Below, piece by piece: positions 11,701 through 22,600 of a stretch of DNA of 64,000 nt (position 1 is the stretch's first letter; the number at the start of each line of letters is the position of its first letter). The notes beneath the pieces are model-generated. The model worked only from the letters and a program-made list of their open reading frames with translations, had not been told where the DNA came from and made no database searches. Position numbers and translations under genes: made by a program. This stretch comes from Rhododendron vialii (taxonomy: Eukaryota; Streptophyta; Magnoliopsida; Ericales; Ericaceae), in the NCBI RefSeq assembly GCF_030253575.1, contig NC_080569.1, positions 8,809,501 through 8,873,500 on the forward strand. The letters run 5' to 3'.

Positions 11701-12557
11701 CCTGAAGGCCGTTTTAGTGGTGTTGGGTTGAGTGCACCCAGAAGAGTTTTCGTCATCATCTCTAACAGCTATATTTACAACATCCCGACATGCAGGGAAA
11801 GAAACATGACCAGTGCCTAGAGGCACTTTCACACAGTTCTCTTGACTAATTAGAGCAGGAGGTTTCCTGTATCTAACCGCCAGCTCGTCCAAAGTGCACA
11901 TATATGCCTTGGTAACATTTGATGCATTTCGTGCCCTTAGTGGCTCCACTTTGCCGCTCCCATGTTGAATCTTGCTTTCGTCATTAACCAACTTTTCAGC
12001 ACAACCAATCTTCTCTGAGCAATCGGAAGAAGTAATTACAGATGCAAGTATGGAACAATCATCAATATGAGCAACTGGAAATTCCTTTGTACTAAAATGT
12101 CGATCAGGAGCTCCGGAGACAAGGTTAGAAGGTTCCACTTTCGAAGCACTATCGTCATCCAGCTGCTCTTTCTTAATCGAATCTTTTGCAACTGCACATG
12201 GTTCTTTTCCAGTTAATGTATTACTTAGAACTAGGAGCAACTTGTCCCTCCAACAACAACTTGCCAGCTACAGTAGCCAATAAGTCAAACGCACACATTT
12301 GATTGTCATCACTTTCTTGAGTTTCTTCCTAATCGAGCCCCTCTAAAAAAAAAAAAAGCACAAGGAGTTAATATAAGGGAATTTTTTTTGAAGAGCAATA
12401 TAAAGATTGAAAACTCACAAAAAAAAAAGAAGAAGAAGAAGAAGGAAGGAACGAAATTAAAGTCGAGGCTATTTACCCTTGGTGATCTGGTAGCTCGAGG
12501 TGTGGGGGACACCTGATAGCCATTAAAACCATATCCAAACCTGTTCTGCAACACCAT
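8791..12557 (-). pseudogene. TRP telomere-repeat-binding protein pseudogene (copy 1)
   Basis: All nine coding exons of the intact TRP gene at 43,270-47,008 have counterparts here, with splice sites preserved: 12,557-12,477, 12,342-11,601, 11,475-11,272, 11,156-11,094, 10,987-10,908, 10,608-10,367, 9,925-9,602, 9,470-9,407 and 8,961-8,791. The reading frame is destroyed. Exon 2 has about 8 extra bases near 12,320 and one near 12,226, giving a stop at 12,268-12,270. Nonsense changes relative to copy 2 are at 9,883-9,885 (CAG to TAG, exon 7), 9,419-9,421 (TAT to TAG, inside the Myb domain, exon 8) and 8,884-8,886 (TTG to TAG, exon 9). The upstream leader is missing beyond 12,870. Exons 3-6, including the ubiquitin-like region, remain open. 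A transcript from a cryptic promoter is possible, but a functional telomere-binding protein is not. Confidence 0.93.
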
Positions 12558-12870
12558 ATCGCGGAGAACATACCATAAAATCAAATGCCAAACTCTAGCA
12601 TTCTCAAAAATATCTCAAATTCTAAGAGAAGCTCATGCACATTAACACAACATGACCAAGCTCCAACTCTGTAATAACGAGAGACCCTGTCAAAAAATAA
12701 CATTCCAATGAGTGAAATTCTAGGGAAATAGAAAGATCAAAAACAATGCAGGTCGAGGCAGTGATAAAAGACATAGTGACAAAGCAAAACAAGAAATTAG
12801 ATAATGCAGAGCGAAATAGGATTCACGAAAGACTTTACTGTTGAACAAACTAAGTTACTGCAAGTATTCA

Positions 12871-13232
12871 TTATACAGGAAGGAAGTTAGGCCATTCTTC
12901 ATTTCATGTTCAACTTTGTCACCTATTTGATCATAAAAAGGTTTCAAGAATCCAAGTCATGTGGATAGCTTGATATACATTGGTGGGCCCATGTCAAACA
13001 GTTTAATCTTTTAGAATAATTGGTAATTGAACAGTCCCAATAGTAAATAAGAAGAAAACGAAATTGATTTCATGAGGATAAGGAAAAACAGAAAACGAAT
13101 ATTCTACTTATCCATTCTCTTGCAATAAGAGTTCTTAGTCATCACCATGTAGTATTGAGTTTACAATGCAGAGAAAAGCATTATTGTCGTGTTCCTCTAT
13201 TTAATCGTTTCTTATTCAAATTCTTACTAAAT
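12871..13232. other. Intergenic between duplication breakpoint and threonine aldolase remnant
   Basis: AT-rich sequence with no recognised gene. Its left edge is the duplication breakpoint; its right edge is where threonine aldolase similarity begins, just after a CAG that would serve as a splice acceptor. Confidence 0.4.
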
Positions 13233-14163
13233 TCAGCTCTGGTGGTAGATGCCTTCCTATAGAGTATGTAGACAAAGTTGGAGAACTAGCAACGAAGTAC
13301 GGGCTGAAACTTCACATTTACGGTGGCCGTATATTTCACGCATCAGTGGTGATTATTTGTTTTCCATTTTTTGCAGGTTCTCTTCCTGCATGCATATGCT
13401 ACAGCTTATATTATCTGCAATGCTTTGTAGGATTGTAAGATTTTAACGAGAATGTGGCTTGTAGAAATGGATTTAAGTGGCATATACTTTACCAGCACAC
13501 TTTGTTTAGTAAATGCATATATGCAAACTATCTGCATTTTTTACTTCATAAAGTTTGTTTTCCGGGCACTTGGAGTTCTTGTTCACAGGCTTGTGCAAGC
13601 TGCTGATTCAGTTTCGGTAGGATTGCATGGTGTTCAGCTTTCTGAGTTATCTTTATCTCTCTAACTTTTGAATTCTCTCTTTTTGTCATTGCTCAAAACA
13701 TTCAGTGCTTAATTTTGAACCGTTAATTTATTCACACTTGAAGCGAATTTACAGGTTCAATCCATAATTTTACAAAATCAGACAATACAATGTGGCATTT
13801 TCACATTCTATCTATTTTGTTATAGCTCCACTGTCTCTTCTTTTTTTAATATTAATCCCAAAATCCTGCAATCCAGGTCAGTCTATCTCAAGGTCTAGGT
13901 GCTCCAGTGGGAACTTGTCATTGTTGGTTCAAAAGAATTTATAGCAAGGATGTAGCTGATATTTTGGCAAATGGTTACGTACAACACGAACTTGATACAT
14001 GGCTCTTATGTGGTTTATTAGGCAAAGACTCTCAACTCTCAAGAAGACCTTAAGCGGTGGGATGAGACAAGTCGGCATCTTGTACGCCGCCGCTTTAGTT
14101 GGACTGCAAGAGAATGTTGCAAAACTAAAGCATGGTCACAAAAATGCCAAGACTCTAGCCGGT
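13233..14163 (+). pseudogene. Threonine aldolase pseudogene (5'-truncated)
   Basis: Four exon-like blocks resemble plant low-specificity L-threonine aldolase, a PLP enzyme that cleaves threonine to glycine and acetaldehyde. They are about 13,236-13,351 (GGRCLPIEYVDKVGELATKY), 13,570-13,616 (HRLVQAADSVS), 13,877-13,951 (SQGLGAPVG) and 14,025-14,163 (KTLSGGMRQVGILYAAALVG). Only the middle of the enzyme is present; the N-terminal half and the C-terminal end are missing. An extra T at about 13,918 shifts the frame after GAPVGT, and the family's HIDGAR motif reads HIYGGR, losing a conserved Asp. Introns are still partly recognisable, so it is a decayed genomic copy, not a retrocopy. Not functional. 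Confidence 0.8.
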
Positions 14164-16694
14164 AGACTACCAATTACTTGTTTGTGAGAAACCAATGGGC
14201 ATGGCTGTGCAAATTTTGGCATGATTTTTTCAATTGAGTCCCAAAGTTGATTCTCCTCCAGTTATGTTTCTGTGGGTACTTCGGTCTTTTCGTAGCATTT
14301 GCAAGGATTACCATTATCCCTTTCCAGACTTTTAACATTTTCCTTCCATGTCCTTTTTTAGCACTTGATTTGGTCGGTTTGTGCTGCTTTTTATGAGGGT
14401 ATGGATGTAAAATTGGGGTGGTGACAACCTGGTGTTGGTTAGTCAATGCTGGTACAGTAGTTGGGGTGTGTAGACGATGGCAGAGCTGCGGCAGTGATGT
14501 TTGCAGCTGTAGGTAAGGAATGCATTCACGTCTCCTCTTCTCATTTTCTTCCTTTGGAGAGAGAGAGAGAGAGAGATTATGCTCACTTTGTTCCTACAGA
14601 TGCTCATGTCGCCGGTGAAACTCCCCATCTCCAGATCCCCTTGCATCACAATTCCTCCAGTCTCAGTCCGACATTGTTTCTTGAGTCACCTGTTCTCCTC
14701 TCCAATATCAAGGTTAGGTATGTCTTCTTCCACTGAAATTCAGTAGCGTTTGTTTCAGATTCCAACCAGATGCTCGGATTCTATTTAGGGCATTGTTCGA
14801 GTGCTTTTCAAATCACTTCTTTTCCTAATTTTGTTCTCTATTGATTACTGGAAAGCCAATCGTTGGCGTCGGCTGCCGGTATCATGCCAGTGCCGGCAAG
14901 TAAGAGAGACGATCCGCTGGTGCTGCAACATGATGAGATCCATGGCGCATTCTGTCACTGCAAGAGATCGTAAAACTCCACGAGAGGTACATAAATACCA
15001 TTAATTACTTTTAATTACTTCTGTATGTAAGTTTTGGAATTTGGTTGAAAAAAAATCAGAGACCGCGATGTTTGGAAAACCCCCCTTTTCAAGAGCTTTT
15101 GTCAATGTGAGAGCTATTTAGGTGGCCTTATTATTATTTTTTAATCGATTTGGTAGTTAGGGAAACAATGAGTTTCCATGTAGATTTAAATTTTTAAAGA
15201 CAAGTTTCTGGGGTTTAGATGTTCAAAAGTTCTCTTTGCCTATATTTATTTTTGTTTTTCTTTGGACGTTAAATATTTCGACGGAGGTGGTGTTCTACAC
15301 TCCGTGGGCGACACTAGGACGTCGGAGTAGAGAGAGAAGAAAGTGACGGAAGCCATGGGCGGATTGTACTGGAGGAGGAGGAGCGACTCTCTGATCGTAT
15401 TACCAATCATCTTTGTTGCAAGTGCTTGTATTTTGTTTGCACACAAAGCTAATTCTTTTGTAATCAATCGTTACGCTTTTCAGAGTTTTATATGTTTATT
15501 TTTGTGATTGGTTTATCAAATATTATGGATGTCTCACACCGTATATCAGTTGAGGATTTTAAATAACCTCTTTCAATTCTTGTACATAAATCATCAGTCA
15601 ATTAAAGTGTGGGATGAGTAAGATTGCTAATACTATATATTGGTTGCAGATTATGGATGCAGGAGGAATTAGAAATAAGGGGTCGCAATTTCCTCTCACC
15701 GATTTCAGAGGAAACATTTGTTTGGAAATATATGCATCTTTGATTCTAGGGTTCTATACGCATAGAGTTGTCTTAACTTCTAACACCGTGTTTGGTTGCA
15801 TAGAAAATTAGAGGAAAGAAACAGAATACTTGCTTTCTTAAACTCTACAGTAAAGATCCTTTGTTGTATTTTTTATTTATTTGCCATAGAAATTTTTGTT
15901 GGATCTAGAATTCTCGTAGAAATTAGTGTAATCTTTTTCATGTCTCAATAGCCTTCATGCAGAAACACCCAAACCTTCTTTGTTTTTATTACTGTATTTC
16001 GTTTGACTATAATGCCTTCTAATTAATCTAATTAGAGTTCCAATTCGATCCTTTTGCTTTATTCTAATTAATCTAATAAATACACAATGGATATTCAAAC
16101 ATTTTAAATTAACGGGCATGATAATCGTGCGTAGCACGTAGCAAAATTACTACTGTAGTATGCAACAACGATTGACCAGAATAGTTCATAAATGACACAT
16201 TTTGACTACACCCCGACTTTCCCAAATCCTAAGAATCATCAAAGCAATAGCTTTGTGCATAATTATTTGAAACTTCGTTACACCAAAAGAAAGTACTTGC
16301 ATGAGTTCTTCAATATGGAGTAATGAAATTGATAAAATTATGCACGGAATTATTTTATTTTTTGAACAAATTCGCACAACTTTTCGTACAGGATAAGAAA
16401 TTTGGGATAAATTTTTTTTTTTTGGTAAACCAGGAACATTAGATAGATATATTAAGAGGCATACAAGAGTCTAGGGTATTCCATCCCATTTGAGTCTACG
16501 CAAAGTTGCGAATTATTACAAACCGGAGCAACATCAAATAAATGAAAATCTAAAGCATCATTAAAACGACATATAAGCTATTAAGTCGGCACATCTGTTT
16601 CCTGGGATAAATTTATTAATCAGGCAGTCGGTCTGATAGACGAATTATTTAATGAAGTAACTAGCTAGGACCATGAATACTGCTGCATCGCTTG
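14164..16694. other. Intergenic, no recognised gene
   Basis: Contains a short GA microsatellite (about 14,559-14,576) and several open frames under 100 codons with no family I recognise. The stretch is AT-rich toward 16,400. The block at 14,460-15,010 is less AT-rich and could be a decayed leader or exon, but nothing supports a gene model. Confidence 0.4.
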
Positions 16695-19600
16695 CTAGTG
16701 GAATACGCGGTTTTGAGCATTTAGGACCCTTTGAAGAAGGGGTTCCAGAATCGCCGCCCCTGATCTCCTTCTGTCAGCAGGTAGGTTGGCAGTCTCCACG
16801 AGGGTTCTCCATTTGTCCTACATCAGCACATAGAAATCAGCACCCATGAGAGAATACAGCCAAAGAGCACTTGTCAAGAAGATGAAGAGAAGCAGCTTTA
16901 ATTATCCAATCGAGGCGCACTTGTCAAGAAGATGAAGAGAAGCAGCTTTAATTATCCAATCGAGGCCTTAATTAGCTTGTTTCTTCTTCTTCTTCTTCCT
17001 TCTTTGTCCCCCTTTTTATTTTTCAGAAATGTTAGGGACAAAGAAAATTTATCCCGAAAGTATCCCGAAAAGATCAACTAGTGGTTGAAATTCACTTTGA
17101 TGTGTGTGACATAATCATCAAAGTGATTCTCAACCATTGATTGTTGTTTTCGGGGTACTTGCGGAGTAAGTTTTCTTTGTACCTAGCATTCTCCGGAAGA
17201 CTTAAATATCACTTCAAAAAATTTACGAGTAATAATATTTTGTGATGGACATAGAACATTAAATCATTAAAGGGCGAAAATAAAATTATGAAATTATGCC
17301 GAATAAAGTCAGGGGTATTATGGTTGTATAAGAGATGAGCGCAACTTAGAAAATGTGTATAAAGTCAGGGGTATTATGGTCTTTTCATCAACAGAGAGTC
17401 GGTAGAATTGAAAAAAATGCAAAAACTCCTCTGGGGCTCGTTGTCTAATTGTGCCTTTAGTCTGGTTTTGAGAATGCGTTTTTGTGCATTCTCCAAACAG
17501 ATCCCAAACAACAAGAATGCACAGCCTCAAAACGCAAAATGTAGAATTTGAGCTCCCAAACGGGGTCTTAATCTTTGGATTCTTCTTCAAAGATTAATAC
17601 AGTATTAAAAAAAAAAATTGTTCAAAAAAAAACTCCTCACCTTCAGATCCGTAGGCGTCCGCCTGCTATCATTTCTAAAAAGTAAAACTTCATCCTTAAT
17701 CCTTTGCCATCTGCAGAATAGGAATACTGATTGAAACTTCATATACAAAACAGGAAATACCTGTAAAATTTTGCTAGTTTCAATAGTTAGGCTCCGTTTG
17801 TTTCGACGTAAAATGTTTTCGTGAAAAATGTTTTACCTATTTTTTGGTGTTTGGCTGACAAAATAGGGGCACAAATGTTTTACTGGTAAAACATTTTACG
17901 GCAAATGGAGGAAAATGACTTCCGCATAAAACGTCCATAAGTCTTTTCCACTGATGCACCCCGTTTCTCCTTCACGATCCAACAATCTTTCCTTCTCTTC
18001 CAACAGAGTTTCAGACAAAATCCTGCTTTGTATACTTCTCTCTCATCTGAAGCCAGCTCGTGAACATAATTATATCCCTTTTGTCCTTCTCTCTCTCTCT
18101 CTCAATTCTTTCTGCTTAGCCAAAATTTAGAATTAGGGAAAATATGAGTTCTTTTCGTACTTAAACTATTCGAGGAAATGGATATTGTTCAAATGTGAAC
18201 CAAATGCAAAAAAATAAAAACAAGATTTGCTTTTCAAAACATATATACCTTCCAGTTCCAAGTCTTTCAACCGCTTGAACCAGTTCTTCAACTTCTTCCA
18301 TGGTGAAACGGTTATACCTTCGATGCGCAAGGACGAATCCAGAAATTCTCTCTTGTGGGGGCGATATCTATCGACCATAAACAAAAAAATGATAATCAAG
18401 CACAATAATACAAATTTAGACTTCATCGTATGCAATAAGTTTTATAATATGGACGTATGATCAAGCCCGATCCTGAGATTTTCGAGCTCCTAGGTGGGAT
18501 TTGAAATCGGGTATCTTACTTTTTTGTATATAAATAGTTCGTGATTTAGTGGTTGATAGCTGATTCCTTCTCAGTACATGAGGTTGCGAGTTCAATACTC
18601 TGCAACTTTGTTTTTAACACCTTTTTTTTTTTTGTTCAACTTTGTTTTTAACACCTTTTTTTTTTCCGTAAGTTGAGCAAATTCGCATTAAAAAAGAAAG
18701 AGGTCAAGGATCAAACCCGAGACCTCTTGCATAAAACGCAGGATATATAACCAACCGCACCACAACAATCTTTTGAAATACTTGACATAATATACGGAGT
18801 ATAATATAATCTAATACTATAATTTTTCATTTTCTTCAAAAAAAATCCTGGAATTGAGTGGGCACGTGCCCATACTAAATTCGTCCATGGCTACGCGGGC
18901 CTTTGATTTTTTCAGATGAATTGGATTTCTGGCACACCTAGTAGGTATCCAGAGCATGGATATGATCATATGCACCACCGGAATGAACAATGACCTCGCT
19001 GGAAGAAGTGGCGCCGCCTTCGCCAATTACCATATGAGTCTGAGACCTCACGAGCTCATTATGGCCTTGAATGAAACCTTCATTCCAATTCCATTGAATA
19101 TAATTACCTTCACAAGATGAAAAAGGACATACTTATTATTCAGCTTCCAATTTTCCATTTTAAGAAACGTACTTAATTAATCTCTGATCAAACAACCTCT
19201 GGGAACATAGACACGCACGAATATTAAAGATCCCTATATGTCAGTGATTGTCATGTCCCAAACAACCATCTCTAAAGCCCCATCTCAAAAACCTTCTTAA
19301 AAAATAAGCAGCTTATTTCACATTTTTAAACTCAAAAATAAAGTAAATGAAAAATAATTTTTCAATTTTTTTTGCATCGTATAAAATTTTTAGATTTCAA
19401 TAAGTCCATAATTTTTGAGTTTGAAATTGCTTTTTTAAAAAATAAGGACTTATTTTTTGTTCCGAAACGGAGCCAAAAAATTCTTACACACATTAAGGTT
19501 CTCTTTTCAATCACACTTCTACAATACATGGGAAAGCTTCTGTGTGCTTTACGTGGTGAGTAACCTACAGCAGCTACTACGCAACCTCTTAGAATGTGAT

Positions 19601-22600
19601 TAATAGTGTCTATAATGGAAATACTACGCAACCTTCCATTTTCAAATTCAAAAACTCCTTGATCAAAATAATAATGTACATATTTATGTGGAAAACAGTA
19701 AAGTTGGAATATCGAATGTATAAGAATGTATAATTTGGTTTTTCCATAGAACCAAGCCGCCCCTGCAGGTACACATGCATGTTGTAGTTCAGTATACTTT
19801 CTTCTTTGAAATTTGACCACCCACTGCACATGATTTAATTTGCACACCCAGTTCACATCCAAAAGGTGAACTAAGAAATAAATATTTAAGAGAAACTTAA
19901 CTAATTGAATACGTAAATGTGAGTTGGTCATTTTCTATCTCAAGATTAATTAGTTATCTAGACAATTTGCTTGTGAAATTAACAGTATGCCTTGTGAGCG
20001 TGTCCCTTTTATCGTTGTACTTTATTTTGATTAATAAAACTTCTTTTCCCGATTAAAAAAAAGACTGAATAATAGTATAGATAAACTTTTGAAAATAAAA
20101 TAGTGTAATGAAATAGGAGATCAGTGAACGTGGTTGATTAAGCACATTTAAAACACATTGATAATAAGTAATAAACCTTTTTTTTTGGGTACGTCAGAAA
20201 TGCATTCAACTAAAAACGAAAAGTCCACAACGTAGAGTAGCAAAATATAGCGATATTACAGACCTATAGAAAGCCACAAATACTGCCTAAGGTTGAGGAT
20301 ATCTCTAATTATAAACTCCCTGAGGGAGATGGGGATGTCAACTGCCAAGACCATCTCATCATTTTGCTCGGCTCCTAGATGGGCAAGATAGTCAGCATTG
20401 GGGAGTCTGCACACTGGTTAGCATTGTGGTAGATGTGTGAGTTAATTAACGACGTGCCCGTTCGAGTGAGCAAACCGTGAGCCTCATTGATGATAACACT
20501 CTATGCATGGTTGCCCGGATTGCCTTCTGTGATCGTTAACAGCAATGAGAGCATCAGATTCGACAGTGACACTCGTCAGGCTCTTCTCCAAGATGATTGT
20601 CAAACTTCTGTAAATCCCCCATAGCTGGGCTTCAAGGCTGGACTCACAAGTAATAAGCTTTTGCGGGCGCGGATAAGAAAATTAGAAAATTAGAGGCCGG
20701 TCCCTCTTTTTAGGTTTAGTTTGATCCCAACCCTGATTTTTATTCCCGAACCTACACAGATTCGGCTATGTTATGTCATGACTTTTTTGCCCCCCGTTCA
20801 ACCGAGACGGAGATAATCTCAATGATCTCCTCTTTTTCATTCCAACAATCTAGAGAGAGAGAGAGAGGGGAAAACAGCCCAGCTACCACCACCTCTTTAC
20901 TTCCACTTCACCACCAGCCACCAACACCACTTCACCCCACCACCGGCGCCGCCAATGATGATGTCGACGACATCCTCGACTCCTCGTTCCCTGATGTTTG
21001 TTCTCCGCTAATTTCTGTCGTTGTTGTAGGGGCGGCGTCATTTTCCTCGGCCGTCGGAGTAGAGCTGACTACACCACTTTGCCGTCGCCATCTCCTCTTC
21101 AACAATGTCGCCGTCGCGCCACCGCCACTACCACACCCGGTCCTCCTCTACCACCGTCTCTGGCCGAAGCCATGGTCCAATACGCAACCTCGAAGACGGA
21201 GGTCTCGGCCTCAGTACTCCAGAGGAAGTCTCCGTGCAATTTCTTGATGTTCCGACTGGGACTCGACAGCCTCATGTGGACTGCATTGAACTATGTACGG
21301 CTGCCGCACCGTGTTTCTTGAAGACGATTATAATACTCCTACCCAAGAACACCAAGGCTGTCGGTGGCTTATAATACTCCTACCAAGGTTTGTTAGATTA
21401 TAAATCAATGTGTTCTAGTGGCAGTCGATAAGAAATCTTAGTTGATTAGATTTTTTTGTTGAACGTCAGTCAATTTTTTTATGAATGGCGGACCATTCAC
21501 TAGTGCGTGGCAGTCAATCTTAGTCAATTTTAGTCAATTTTTTTATGAATGCCGTACCATTCATTAGTGAGAACTCCCTATGAGAACTGTGTATTTTATA
21601 TAAGAACTGTATATTTTCTATGAGAATTGTATTTTTATCTACGAGAACTGTTATTGTCCATGATGATTTCTATGAGAACTGTGTATTTTTCTATGAGAAC
21701 TATATATTTTCTATGAAAACTGTATATTTTAGTGTGTGGTGAAGCTATTTGAATGATGTATTTTTCGATTCACATAGCCATTTCACATGAGAACTATCTA
21801 TGAGAATTGAGGTTTTTCTATGAAAATTATGTTTTTTTCTATGAGAATTGTTATTGTCCATGATAATTGTCTATGAGAATTGTATATTTTCTGTGAGAAC
21901 TTCCTATGAGAACTGTATATTTTATATAAGAACTGTATATTTTTTATGAGAACTGTATTTTTTTCTATGAGAACTGTCATTGTCCATGATGATTGTCTAT
22001 GAGAACTGTATATTTTTCTATGAGAATTATGTATTTTATTTGAGAACTGTGTATTTTAGTGTGGTGAGACTATTTGAACGGTGTATTTTCAGTTCACATA
22101 GCCATTTCACATGAGAATTGTATTTTTTTCTATGAGAACTGTTATTGTCCATGATGATTGTCTATGAAAACTGTGTATTTTCTATGAGAATTGTGTATTT
22201 TCTGTGAGAATTCCCTATGAAAACTGTGTATTTTATATAAGAATTGTATATTTTCTATGAGAACTGTATTTTTTTTATGAAAACTGTGTTTTTTTTATAA
22301 GAACTATTATTGTCCATGATGATTGTCTATGAGAACTGTGTATTTTCATATGAAAATTATGTATTTTCTATGAGAACTATGTATTTTAGTGTGTTGTGAG
22401 GCTATTTGAATTGTGTATTTTTCAATTCACATAGTTCTCATAGAACTGACTATGAGAATTGACAGTCCATTTCACAGAGCCAATGGTATTTTTGTCCGAA
22501 ATAATATGGGTCAGAAATTGATTCCAAAAATATAAATTTTACAAAAAATGGACACATAGACAAAAAATTAAGAAGAATGGACAAAATAGTAAAAATGTAT

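Larger units (their letters stand above)
8049..12870. repeat. Left copy of the TRP-containing duplicated segment
   Basis: Aligned with 38,578-47,312, with high identity in exons and introns. Right-copy differences are mainly the 4,089-bp PIF/Harbinger insertion; the left copy alone carries the MITE at 8,416-8,538. Similarity stops at about 12,870 (47,312), inside the intron upstream of the first coding exon of TRP, so this copy lacks the leader and promoter region found at 47,312-50,200. Confidence 0.93.

Noticed and set aside
19362-19931. Minus-strand open frame of 189 codons
   Set aside because: No recognisable domain, AT-driven composition, no supporting promoter or homologue, and inside an intron full of repeats.
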